A stretch of 64,000 bases of DNA from Mucilaginibacter psychrotolerans (GTDB lineage: Bacteria; Bacteroidota; Bacteroidia; Sphingobacteriales; Sphingobacteriaceae). The stretch is from positions 124,001 to 188,000 of the forward strand of contig NZ_SOZE01000001.1 in assembly GCF_004519315.1 (NCBI RefSeq), given 5' to 3'. Of this stretch, positions 7,871 through 16,677 are shown piece after piece. The first letter of the stretch is position 1. Each line of letters opens with the position of its first letter. The notes under the pieces are model-generated. The model was given only the letters and a program-made list of their open reading frames with translations. It searched no databases and was not told where the DNA came from. The translations under genes were made by a program, and so were the position numbers.

Positions 7871-10318
7871 TTATTTAGCAGCCAGTATTTGGTACGTGGC
7901 ACCTTTTTTAGTTGTAAAAGTAAGTAGATAACTGCTTCCATCGGGTTTTGATGTACCTACACCTGCAATTTTCACCGGCCAATTGCTGCGCAATTGGCAT
8001 TGCCCGCCTACTACCGATGTGATTGTTGCAGCCGTAAGTTTATGCGCTTTCCAGCTGATGCCCACCTCAAAGTTGCCACGTGCTTTAAGGCCTTTTACGG
8101 TGCCGCTCTCCCAGGCATCGGGCAGGGCAGGCAGCAGGTAAACTTCACCGGTTTGGCTTTGCAGCAGCATTTCGGCAATGCCCGCTGTGGCTCCAAAGTT
8201 GCCGTCGATTTGAAACGGCGGGTGCGCATCAAACAAATTGGCATAGGTACCGCCGCCCTGGGCGTAATCGGTTCCTTCTTCGCCAGTAAGGTGCAGCAGG
8301 TCGCGCACCAATTTATAAGCATGGTTGCCATCCTGCAAGCGGGCCCAGAAGTTTATTTTCCAGGCCTTGCTCCAGCCGGTGCCTTCGTCGCCACGCAGTT
8401 CCAGTGTTTTACGGGCAGCGGCCGCCAGGTCGGGTGTGGTATTGGGCGATATCTGCTCGCCCGGGAAAAGTCCGTACAGGTGCGATACATGGCGGTGGTG
8501 CGGATCGGTTTCGTCCCAATCTTTATACCACTCTACTAAATTACCTTTTTTGCCCACATGAAAAGGTAACAGCTTTGCCTGCCTGGCTATCACGGTATCG
8601 CGCAACGCCTTGTCTAAATTCAACTTTTCTGATGCGGTAATAAAATGGGCAAACAAATCGCGGATGATCGACATATCCATGGTGCTGCCCAATGCAATGG
8701 TACCTTCATTGCCATGCTCATCTTTAAAGGCGTTCTCGGGCGATCCGCTCGGTGCGGTAACCCAATAGCCATCTTTATCTTTCACCAGCCAGCCGAGGGT
8801 AAAATCAATAGCACCTTTCATCAGCGGATAGGCTTTGTCGCGTAGAAAAGCTTCGTCTTTTGTGAACAGGTAATGATCCCAAAGGTGGCGGCACAGCCAA
8901 TCGCCACCCATGGCCCAATTGGCCCACATCGGGTCGCCAGAGCCATCACCAACGGGATTTGATAATGCCCATATATCGCTGTTGTGGTGCACCACCCAGC
9001 CGTTCAAATTATAAAATTCCTTAGCGGTTTTTTTGCCGGTAACCGCCAAATCGGCGGTAAGGTGCAGCAGAGGTTGATGCAACTCGCTCAGGTTGGTTAT
9101 CTCGGCGGGCCAATAGTTCATTTGTGCGTTGATGTTGGTGGTATAATTCGAACTCCAGGGTGGGCGCAATTCGTTGTTCCATATCCCCTGCAGGTTGGCC
9201 GCAGTACCACCCGGGCGCGAGCTGGAGATAAGCAAGTACCGCCCAAACTGAAAGTACAGCGTCTCCAAGCCCACATCTTTATCGCCCTTGGTATAGGCCA
9301 GCAAGCGTTGGTCGGTAGGCAGGGTAACGGTATCGGGCCGGCTGCCGGTAAGCCTTAATGAAAGGCGGTTGAAATAATGATGATAATCATCCAAATGGGC
9401 GGCCAATAATGCTGTGTATGGCCTCAGATTAGCAGCTGCCAGGTATTTTTTGCTGATGGCCAGTTCATCTTTACCCTGCATAACAGGGCTTTTATCGAAA
9501 CCATTGTAACTGGTTGCTGCGGATAGATATATCGTAACCTCCGTAGCATGGCTGATGCTGATGCCCGAGGTATCTGCCGATACGGTGCCCCCTTTGTTTA
9601 CCACTTTGGTAAACCAGGCGTAACGCACCCCCTTGGTGAGGGAGTCGTCGTACCGTAGCGGGTCGCGTTGCAGGTTGAGATAGTTGGGGTCTACATGGGT
9701 TGGCGCTTTACCTGCGATAAGCAGGGTGTTTAGCGACACGACGGTTTTCTTATTCTTTAGTAGTGTATTGGCCAGTACCTTCAGGCTCAACTGCCCGGGC
9801 TTATCGGCAGTTAGCCTTATGACCATCACCTGCGCCGGGGCCGAAGAAAACATCTCGCGTTTATAGGTAACGCCATTGGCCGTAAACCTGGTAGTGGCTA
9901 TAGCGTTGCTGATATCCAGGTCGCGGTAGTAGGCGCTAACGGCACCTGTGTTTTGTTTGATGCGGATATCTCCCAACGGCAGATACCCTTCCGAGTAATG
10001 GCCCTGCATCTTTTTGCTCAATTCGATGGCCTTTTTATAATCACCCGCGAAAATAGCCTCGCGTACCTGCGGCAGATACGCCGGCGAACCCGGGTTTACC
10101 GGCCCTGAGACCGGCCCGCCCGACCATAAACTACTTTCGTTCAACTGGATAAGTTCATCTTCCGGTCTGCCGAATATCATGGCACCTAAACGACCGTTGC
10201 CTACGGGCAGGGCCTGTGTCCACCGTTTTGCGGGCTGGTTGTACCAAAGTTTAAGGGGTTGCTGGCATAGGCCGACAAGCGGCGCCCCAAACAGCAGCAA
10301 TGCAAATAACTTCTTCAT
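7871..10318 (-). CDS. GH95 alpha-L-fucosidase
   Basis: An 815-residue exported enzyme. The ATG at 10318 gives [19 protein letters not shown], a clean signal peptide; the frame extends 33 codons upstream but that would bury the signal. The mature N-terminus [24 protein letters not shown] is typical of GH95. Catalytic residues known from Bifidobacterium AfcA have equivalents here: the paired Asn in [10 protein letters not shown] (about residue 395), the Glu in [10 protein letters not shown] (about 526) and the Asp in [12 protein letters not shown] (about 703). It probably removes terminal L-fucose, usually alpha-1,2-linked, from plant or host glycans in the periplasm, feeding the L-fucose operon at 1-3197. 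Some GH95 members prefer L-galactose. Confidence 0.92.
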   Translation of the reverse strand: MKKLFALLLFGAPLVGLCQQPLKLWYNQPAKRWTQALPVGNGRLGAMIFGRPEDELIQLNESSLWSGGPVSGPVNPGSPAYLPQVREAIFAGDYKKAIELSKKMQGHYSEGYLPLGDIRIKQNTGAVSAYYRDLDISNAIATTRFTANGVTYKREMFSSAPAQVMVIRLTADKPGQLSLKVLANTLLKNKKTVVSLNTLLIAGKAPTHVDPNYLNLQRDPLRYDDSLTKGVRYAWFTKVVNKGGTVSADTSGISISHATEVTIYLSAATSYNGFDKSPVMQGKDELAISKKYLAAANLRPYTALLAAHLDDYHHYFNRLSLRLTGSRPDTVTLPTDQRLLAYTKGDKDVGLETLYFQFGRYLLISSSRPGGTAANLQGIWNNELRPPWSSNYTTNINAQMNYWPAEITNLSELHQPLLHLTADLAVTGKKTAKEFYNLNGWVVHHNSDIWALSNPVGDGSGDPMWANWAMGGDWLCRHLWDHYLFTKDEAFLRDKAYPLMKGAIDFTLGWLVKDKDGYWVTAPSGSPENAFKDEHGNEGTIALGSTMDMSIIRDLFAHFITASEKLNLDKALRDTVIARQAKLLPFHVGKKGNLVEWYKDWDETDPHHRHVSHLYGLFPGEQISPNTTPDLAAAARKTLELRGDEGTGWSKAWKINFWARLQDGNHAYKLVRDLLHLTGEEGTDYAQGGGTYANLFDAHPPFQIDGNFGATAGIAEMLLQSQTGEVYLLPALPDAWESGTVKGLKARGNFEVGISWKAHKLTAATITSVVGGQCQLRSNWPVKIAGVGTSKPDGSSYLLTFTTKKGATYQILAAK

Positions 10319-10943
10319 AGTTGGCAAGTCGTTTAGTACAATCGATTGTAATAAACCGTCTAAATAACGCTTGTTTTGGCTGGAATCAAAACATTGATGG
10401 GGATTTATTTTACGCAAACGTTGCCGCAGAGGTGGCTAGTACGATTTAATGTCCGCTACAATTATTACTAAATCTTATCCAGTTGTATATGCATTTCGCT
10501 GCGCCACTGCCCTTTCCATAAATTTCATGTAAAATTCATCCGATAACTTGTATATTACGATGCAAATCCTTTGGTTTGCTTTTGACAGTACGGGATAAAA
10601 CGGGGAATAAAAGCCGCATGCCGTAATGTCATACCCAAGGGTGACTAATTGCCTTGTTTAAATAAAAAAGCCGGGTTTACAGGCAATGCACTAAACTAAT
10701 CCGTCGAAAACACATCTCAACAATAGGTTTTTGCCGTATTTATATAAAAATCAAGCGGTTCTAAAGTTAAAAAAACAAAAGGCGCCATTATCTTATTCCG
10801 TTTAAGCAGGGTGTTTATCACCGGATTGTCTGTTTACGATTAAGCTAAAAAACTGGCAACATTGTTGATAAAACTAAAAACTATCGCCTTGATTACTTAA
10901 AACAATTTTATAGATTAGGACGATCATAATCAGAAAGGTATAT
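10319..10943. other. Intergenic region between divergent GH95 and clpC genes, 625 bp
   Basis: No gene of useful length was found. The left end carries the palindrome at 10337-10350 and an imperfect PurR-like run near 10409-10422 (ACGCAAACGTTGCC). The remainder is AT-rich leader for clpC. I found no exact TAnnTTTG box or heat-shock-like (CIRCE) inverted repeat near the clpC start. Confidence 0.5.
10337..10350. promoter_or_regulatory. Perfect 14-bp palindrome upstream of the fucosidase gene
   Basis: TACAATCGATTGTA is fully self-complementary with a central CG and lies 19-32 bases before the GH95 start codon, a position that overlaps or follows the promoter. The layout resembles LacI-family operators. 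It differs in sequence from the palindromes at 3281-3318, so the two fucose units may answer to different regulators. Confidence 0.4.
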
Positions 10944-13487
10944 ATGGAAGCTAAATTTTCGCCGCGTGTAAAGGATGTGATACAGTACAGCAGGGAGGAG
11001 GCGTTGCGCCTTGGCCATGATTATATAGGTACAGAGCACCTTTTGCTGGGCCTCATTCGTGATGGCGATGGCGTGGCAATCAAATTATTAAAAGGGCTCA
11101 CCGTTGATACCGCCAAATTGCGCCGTGCCGTGGAAGATGCCGTAAAAGGCACCATCGGCACTAACGTGCACATAGGCAGTATCCCGCTGACCAAACAAGC
11201 CGAAAAAGTATTAAAGATCACTTACCTCGAAGCGAAGATATTCAAGAGCGACGTTATAGGTACAGAGCACCTGCTGCTTTCTATCCTGCGCGATGAAGAC
11301 AATATAGCTTCACAGATATTGACGCAGTTCAGCGTTAATTACGAGGTATTTAAAGGCGAAGTAGAATCGCACAAAAATGATGTTACCGACGAGATGCCCG
11401 GCTCATCTACCGGCGGCGACGACGATTTTAAAGAAGACGACAGCTTTACCCAACCTAAAAAGGTTTCGGATATTAAATCCAAAACCCCCGTATTGGATAA
11501 CTTTGGCCGCGACCTGACAAAAGCTGCTGAAGAAGGCAAGCTTGACCCGATAGTGGGCCGCGAAAAAGAAATTGAGCGTGTATCTCAGATCCTTTCGCGT
11601 CGTAAAAAGAATAACCCAATCCTTATTGGCGAACCCGGTGTAGGTAAAAGCGCCATTGCCGAAGGTTTGGCATTGCGCATAGTACAGCGCAAGGTATCGC
11701 GCGTGCTGTTCAACAAACGTGTGGTTACCCTTGATCTTGCCTCTTTAGTGGCAGGCACCAAATATCGCGGCCAGTTTGAAGAGCGCATGAAAGCGGTGAT
11801 GAACGAGTTGGAAAAATCTCCGGATGTCATCCTGTTTATAGATGAAATACACACCATTGTTGGTGCGGGCGGTGCAAGCGGCTCATTAGATGCATCTAAC
11901 ATGTTCAAACCGGCTTTGGCCCGTGGCGAGATACAATGCATTGGCGCAACCACGCTTGATGAGTACCGCCAGTACATCGAGAAAGATGGTGCTTTAGATC
12001 GTCGTTTCCAAAAAGTGATGGTAGAACCTGCCACACCAGATGAAACGGTTGAGATACTGAACCGCATCAAAGAAAAATACGAAGAGCACCACGGTGTAAC
12101 TTATACCGATGAGGCAATCAACGCTTGCGTTACCCTAACTACCCGCTACATTACTGATAGGTTTTTACCGGACAAGGCTATTGATGCGCTGGATGAATCG
12201 GGCTCGCGTGTGCATCTTACCAATATCCACGTACCACAACAGATACTGGATATTGAGCAGAAGATTGAGCAGATCAAAATCGAAAAGAACAAGGTTGTAC
12301 GCAGCCAGAAATACGAAGAAGCAGCCAAACTGCGCGATACCGAAAAGCACCTGTTAGAGGAGCTTGAGCAGGCTAAAGCCGTTTGGGAAGCCGAAACCAA
12401 ATCCAAACGCTACACCGTATCTGAAGATAACGTGGCCGAAGTTGTTGCCATGATGACCGGTATCCCTGTTCAACGTGTGGGCCAGGCCGACAGCCTGAAA
12501 CTGCTGAACATGGGCGACACCATCGCCAACAAGATCATTGGTCAGGACGATGCGATTAAAAAGCTCACCCGTGCTATACAACGTACCCGTGCAGGTTTAA
12601 AAGATCCTAAAAAGCCTATCGGCTCGTTCATATTTCTGGGCCCAACCGGTGTTGGTAAAACCGAGCTTGCCAAAGAGCTTGCCCGTTTTATGTTTGACAC
12701 CGAGGATGCGCTAATACAGATAGACATGAGCGAGTACATGGAAAAATTCGCCGTATCTCGTTTAGTGGGTGCGCCTCCGGGCTATGTAGGTTATGAAGAA
12801 GGCGGACAGCTGACCGAAAAGGTACGCCGCAAACCCTACGCCGTTGTGTTGTTGGATGAGATCGAGAAAGCACACCCCGATGTATTCAATATCCTGCTAC
12901 AAGTGTTGGATGAAGGCCAGCTGACCGACTCACTGGGTCGCAAGGTGGATTTCAGGAACACCATCATCATCATGACCTCAAACATTGGCGCCCGACAGCT
13001 GAAAGATTTTGGCCAGGGTGTTGGTTTCACCACCGCTGCCAAAACTACACAGGCAGATTCGCACTCTCGTGGCGTGATAGAAAACGCTTTGAAACGCGCC
13101 TTCGCTCCTGAGTTTCTGAACCGTATCGATGATGTTATCGTGTTCAACTCATTGGGTAAAGACGAAATCTTCAAGATAATCGATATCGAACTTGCTGCCT
13201 TATTTGGCCGCGTAAATAGCCTTGGTTACAAAATTGAGCTGACATTGGCTGCCAAAGAGTTCATTGCCGAGAAAGGTTACGACTCGCAATTTGGTGCACG
13301 TCCGTTGAAACGTGCCATCCAGAAATACCTGGAAGACCCGATTGCCGAAGAGATACTGAAAGGCGAACTCACCGAAGGCGATACCATGGAAGTAGACTAC
13401 GACAAAGATGCCGACCAGGTGAAAGTGTTAGCCAAAAGCAAAACAGCCGGAGAAGACAAAACGCCCGAAGAAGAGCAACAGCAATAA
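10944..13487 (+). CDS. clpC: ATP-dependent Clp protease ATP-binding subunit ClpC
   Basis: An 847-residue AAA+ unfoldase. The N-domain has two Clp_N repeats, each with GTEHLLL (about residues 30 and 107). AAA-1 carries Walker A GEPGVGKS at about 229-236 and [14 protein letters not shown]-type coiled coil ([14 protein letters not shown]) then marks it as ClpC rather than ClpA or ClpB. AAA-2 has GPTGVGKT near 566 and [11 protein letters not shown]. The protein feeds unfolded substrates to ClpP in general proteolysis and stress response. Length is normal. It stands alone, with a strong terminator just after it, so it is probably monocistronic. Confidence 0.97.
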   Translation: MEAKFSPRVKDVIQYSREEALRLGHDYIGTEHLLLGLIRDGDGVAIKLLKGLTVDTAKLRRAVEDAVKGTIGTNVHIGSIPLTKQAEKVLKITYLEAKIFKSDVIGTEHLLLSILRDEDNIASQILTQFSVNYEVFKGEVESHKNDVTDEMPGSSTGGDDDFKEDDSFTQPKKVSDIKSKTPVLDNFGRDLTKAAEEGKLDPIVGREKEIERVSQILSRRKKNNPILIGEPGVGKSAIAEGLALRIVQRKVSRVLFNKRVVTLDLASLVAGTKYRGQFEERMKAVMNELEKSPDVILFIDEIHTIVGAGGASGSLDASNMFKPALARGEIQCIGATTLDEYRQYIEKDGALDRRFQKVMVEPATPDETVEILNRIKEKYEEHHGVTYTDEAINACVTLTTRYITDRFLPDKAIDALDESGSRVHLTNIHVPQQILDIEQKIEQIKIEKNKVVRSQKYEEAAKLRDTEKHLLEELEQAKAVWEAETKSKRYTVSEDNVAEVVAMMTGIPVQRVGQADSLKLLNMGDTIANKIIGQDDAIKKLTRAIQRTRAGLKDPKKPIGSFIFLGPTGVGKTELAKELARFMFDTEDALIQIDMSEYMEKFAVSRLVGAPPGYVGYEEGGQLTEKVRRKPYAVVLLDEIEKAHPDVFNILLQVLDEGQLTDSLGRKVDFRNTIIIMTSNIGARQLKDFGQGVGFTTAAKTTQADSHSRGVIENALKRAFAPEFLNRIDDVIVFNSLGKDEIFKIIDIELAALFGRVNSLGYKIELTLAAKEFIAEKGYDSQFGARPLKRAIQKYLEDPIAEEILKGELTEGDTMEVDYDKDADQVKVLAKSKTAGEDKTPEEEQQQ

Positions 13488-13512
13488 GCGAAGAGCTTTT
13501 GAGATATTGCAA

Positions 13513-13540
13513 GCCCCCGGAGAGATTCGGGGGCATTTTT
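13513..13540 (+). terminator. Rho-independent terminator after clpC
   Basis: Stem arms GCCCCCG (13513-13519) and CGGGGGC (13528-13534) around an 8-base loop, followed by ATTTTTG. It begins 25 bases after the clpC stop and separates it from the convergent gene ending at 13558. Confidence 0.85.
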
Positions 13541-13557
13541 GTGAGATAAAACGCTTA

Positions 13558-14610
13558 TTATTTATCCCCCACCGGCTCATAATCTACAGGCAACAGCTCG
13601 GCTATGCGGTATCGCCCCCACTCTCCTTCAACTAATAAATAAGCCGGGTTTGCGACAATACCATTCTGATCGAAAAAAGCATAGTTGGCGTTTATAGTTA
13701 AAATAGTAGCATCCGACGACTTATTATATTTAATGTAGAAGCAATCCTCAAAGCCGATAGCATACATACCCGGCAGGTCTGTTGGGTGCACAAAAGTGGA
13801 GGCCGTAATGGGTGTCTTTATCAGTGTTTGTATATACTTGTCGTTTAAACCATCAAAGGCCGGGTTGGGTTTTCGTATAAGCCGGTAAATTACAAATCCT
13901 TCCTGTGCCGTACTATCCACAATAAGCGAACGCAAAAAGTGCATAGAAGAACCAAGATAGGTTTCGCGCCGTCTTTTTTTCCACCGGCGTTTTTGATTTA
14001 GCGAACCCGGCATTTCCTCAAACGTAGATGAACCTTCATAATACAACAAGCCCGATTGTTCATTCTTTTCAAACTTATTCAGCAGATACTTTATCCGATA
14101 ACCCAGGTACTTGTTTTCAATCACCAAAAAATCGTAGGATGAACCCGTTAATATGCGTTTACTTTTATCATAATCGAGCGAGAGGGCGTCCGCGTCGACT
14201 ATTTTACAATCCCGGGCGGCGGCAGATGTACCTAAAAACTCATCTTTAAATTTCTGAAGGTTGCTCTCCCAATCGTTGTCTATGACTACCTTAACTTCCT
14301 TCAACTGGGTGGTTTTTGCTAAAAGTTTGATATCGGTTAGGCTGATAGGTTCATTGGCCGCCCTTACGGTTTCACGGTAAGCATCAAAACCAACCACCGA
14401 AACCACAAACTCGTATTGGCCGGGTTTCACATTCCTTAAGCTAAAGCTACCATCCTCGGCGGTTTTATCGCCCACGGTGGCATTACTTAAAAACACGCTG
14501 GCATTGGCAATGGGTTTGTTATCGGCAGCATTTATCACCTTGCCGGTAATGGTTATTTGTGCCAGGGTTGCAAAGGGCGCAAGCAGAAAAAGTAAAAAGC
14601 AATATCTCAT
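13558..14610 (-). CDS. Secreted carboxypeptidase-like regulatory domain (CarboxypepD_reg-like) protein
   Basis: About 350 residues, starting at MRYCFLLFLLAPFATLAQ (ATG 14610; an ATG 12 bases upstream is also possible), which is a signal peptide. Residues about 20-100 form the beta-sandwich repeat seen at the N-terminus of SusC-like proteins: ITGKVINAADNKPIANASVF, GSFSLRNVKPGQYEF, VVGFDAYRE. The remainder has no recognised domain and is rich in aromatic and basic residues (KRRWKKRRRETYLG). There is no TonB plug or barrel, so this is not a receptor. Probably a periplasmic or surface protein; function unknown. Confidence 0.75.
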   Translation of the reverse strand: MRYCFLLFLLAPFATLAQITITGKVINAADNKPIANASVFLSNATVGDKTAEDGSFSLRNVKPGQYEFVVSVVGFDAYRETVRAANEPISLTDIKLLAKTTQLKEVKVVIDNDWESNLQKFKDEFLGTSAAARDCKIVDADALSLDYDKSKRILTGSSYDFLVIENKYLGYRIKYLLNKFEKNEQSGLLYYEGSSTFEEMPGSLNQKRRWKKRRRETYLGSSMHFLRSLIVDSTAQEGFVIYRLIRKPNPAFDGLNDKYIQTLIKTPITASTFVHPTDLPGMYAIGFEDCFYIKYNKSSDATILTINANYAFFDQNGIVANPAYLLVEGEWGRYRIAELLPVDYEPVGDK

Positions 14611-14708
14611 ATGGTTTAGCACTCAGACGGTAAAACGAACTACAGTTTATTTGAACGCCCAGGAACAGCAGAAGCAACCAACTTCCCATAGGCGGAGTCT
14701 TAAAAGCA

Positions 14709-15626
14709 TTAATTAGCTCCTGTAAACTTCATCAAAATCTTCATCGGGTATGATAACTCTATAGGCCCGGCTTCCGTTTTTTTAATCTGTGCCGTAGCTG
14801 AGATATCTTTGGTGATTTGACTTTCGGTAACCCAGCCGGTAGTTTTATCAATCTTCATTCTGGCGGTATACCTACCGGAGGGCTGCATCAGACGTATCAA
14901 ATAGACTCCCGATTTTTTAAAGGCCGGCACTTTATCAGATGTAATAACAGCAGTACCACTCACATCATAATATTTGTCGGCGATGGCATTTAAGGTGTAA
15001 GTTGTTTTTGTTGTTAAGGAAATGGCTGCTGCCTCTGTAGCGTTTACGGTTGTCCAGTTACCTTTAACCGCAAGTGGCACTTTAGGAAATATTACGAAGG
15101 TTTCCTGCAAGTTTCCTTTAATGCTTTTCTCTCCAAACGATTGCTTCATTTGCGCTATAACCTGTGCCACTTGCGCATCGCTAATTGGCGGAAAATCTTT
15201 TATAACGCCCGCAAACAGGCTGTCGATATTCTTAACCTCTACAATTTTCCCTCGTCTACTCATTACTATACCGAAGGGCTTGTTGATCATACTGCGTACA
15301 AATTTCGATATCAGGTCCTCAGATTTAAGGTCGCTGCTGAATTCTATTACCTTACCACCAAATTCCATGTGCATCCCCAGCTTTTTATATATAACTTCCA
15401 TTTCGTATAAAGTATCCTTTATAGCGATTACCTTATGGGCAGTTGTACCACTGATGGTGGTTTTTACTATCTGGTGTAAACCATTTATCAATTGGTCTAT
15501 GTCCATATCAGCATTTATGGTAATATTATAAGTGCTGTCTTTTTTGAGGTTTAATTCGAGCCTGGCCGTTTGGGCGTAGCTGTTTATACTGATAAACAGC
15601 ATTAATAAGGTTAGGCTTTTTTTCAT
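14709..15626 (-). CDS. DUF6263 family secreted protein
   Basis: A 305-residue protein with the signal peptide MKKSLTLLMLFISINSYAQ. The mature part resembles DUF6263 proteins: an amphipathic beta-rich fold with KKDSTYNITINADMDIDQ near the N-terminus and SGRYTARMKIDKTTGWVTES near the C-terminus. The family is common in Bacteroidota and its role is unknown. It precedes the CarboxypepD_reg-like gene on the same strand with about 100 bases between them, so they may share a transcript. No lipobox is present. Confidence 0.65.
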   Translation of the reverse strand: MKKSLTLLMLFISINSYAQTARLELNLKKDSTYNITINADMDIDQLINGLHQIVKTTISGTTAHKVIAIKDTLYEMEVIYKKLGMHMEFGGKVIEFSSDLKSEDLISKFVRSMINKPFGIVMSRRGKIVEVKNIDSLFAGVIKDFPPISDAQVAQVIAQMKQSFGEKSIKGNLQETFVIFPKVPLAVKGNWTTVNATEAAAISLTTKTTYTLNAIADKYYDVSGTAVITSDKVPAFKKSGVYLIRLMQPSGRYTARMKIDKTTGWVTESQITKDISATAQIKKTEAGPIELSYPMKILMKFTGAN

Positions 15627-15692
15627 ATTTCTATTTGATATCAGTTAAAGATGCAGATAGTTATCAGGAATAGCAAATGGAAAAGGCTAAGA

Positions 15693-16478
15693 TCAGGCGA
15701 ACAGTCCTTGCGGTAACATCTTCAAAAATGCCATCGCCTTACTGTAGTCTAACACCTCGTACTCAAGGCCCAGAAACCTGATGTTCTTATAACAGGTATC
15801 GTGAAAATTATAATAGTGCTTTTCCGATTGCAGGAACCAAGCCTTTTTTCCGAGTTTCTCAGCCAGGAACCATTTTTCTAACAGCCGGGCGCTACGGCCA
15901 TTACCATCATAAAACGGATGTACTTTAACGAATACAAGATGTATAAGGGAAGCAAAATAGAATGTCTCTGCCACACTTAGCTCAGCATCCAGCAGTATCG
16001 CTATATCATCATATAGTTTCGCCAATTCACTTTCTACATGTGGGGGTAAACAGGCAACATATTCTATCTTACCGTCTGTGGTTACCACGAACATGTTATC
16101 CATACGCACTTTACCCCTTTGCTCTTTTTGAAGTATGTGCCTGGTAAGCAAAACATGAGCCTGCCTCAGGGCCTCAGCGTTTAGGTTATTGGATTGCGCA
16201 AACAGATAAGCATCGTACAAATCATCTATCTTTTGCGTGTAATCGGGCAGGAACTTCGCCCCGGATATTTTATGCTTGACAAACGAATCGAGGTCTATCT
16301 GCTCGCCTTCTATCTTAGACGAAAATACTGCAGAAACAGAAGTATAAAAACTGAAAGTATCAGCCGACAATTCACTTTCGATTAGTTGAAGGAACGCAAG
16401 CTCAACATCGCTGTCAAAACTTCCGCAATAACTTTGTAACATATCTACGGGCAATATATTTAGGCGGAGATCCATCAT
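15693..16478 (-). CDS. Fic family protein (AMP-transferase type)
   Basis: About 261 residues from MMDLRLNILPVDM (ATG 16478; the frame is open 9 codons further up). The catalytic Fic loop HPFYDGNGRSAR is complete near residues 189-200, with the nucleophile-activating His and the phosphate-binding Asn and Arg residues. An N-terminal inhibitory-type motif S-x3-E-G (SSKIEG, about 53-58) matches class II Fic proteins, in which the Glu blocks the nucleotide site. Such proteins transfer AMP, or another nucleotide moiety, to target proteins. It lies downstream of the helicase gene on the same strand, 199 bases apart, but has its own -7-like box. Target unknown. Confidence 0.9.
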   Translation of the reverse strand: MMDLRLNILPVDMLQSYCGSFDSDVELAFLQLIESELSADTFSFYTSVSAVFSSKIEGEQIDLDSFVKHKISGAKFLPDYTQKIDDLYDAYLFAQSNNLNAEALRQAHVLLTRHILQKEQRGKVRMDNMFVVTTDGKIEYVACLPPHVESELAKLYDDIAILLDAELSVAETFYFASLIHLVFVKVHPFYDGNGRSARLLEKWFLAEKLGKKAWFLQSEKHYYNFHDTCYKNIRFLGLEYEVLDYSKAMAFLKMLPQGLFA

Positions 16479-16494
16479 ACTTATACAATAATAA

Positions 16495-16502
16495 CAAAAA
16501 TA
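16495..16502 (-). promoter_or_regulatory. Bacteroidota-type -7 box before the Fic gene
   Basis: On the minus strand TATTTTTG matches TAnnTTTG exactly and ends 16 bases before the proposed Fic ATG. No convincing TTTG -33 element is seen at the right distance, so the call is moderate. Confidence 0.4.
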
Positions 16503-16677
16503 CATACCGAACCAACGTTTAAGAAAACCGCTGTATTACGAGTAACCCAAGTTCTATAAACCCAGTGTTAGCTATAGTCGGTTAGTACCTACGTATCGGC
16601 ATCTGCACCTAAAAGCCATCTTTGATGATATTATCAGTCCAATAATTTAAATAGATAACAAACATTTCACCATCGTG

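Noticed and set aside
10319..10417. 33-residue N-terminal extension of the GH95 fucosidase.
   Set aside because: It would bury the signal peptide and overlaps the palindrome at 10337-10350.
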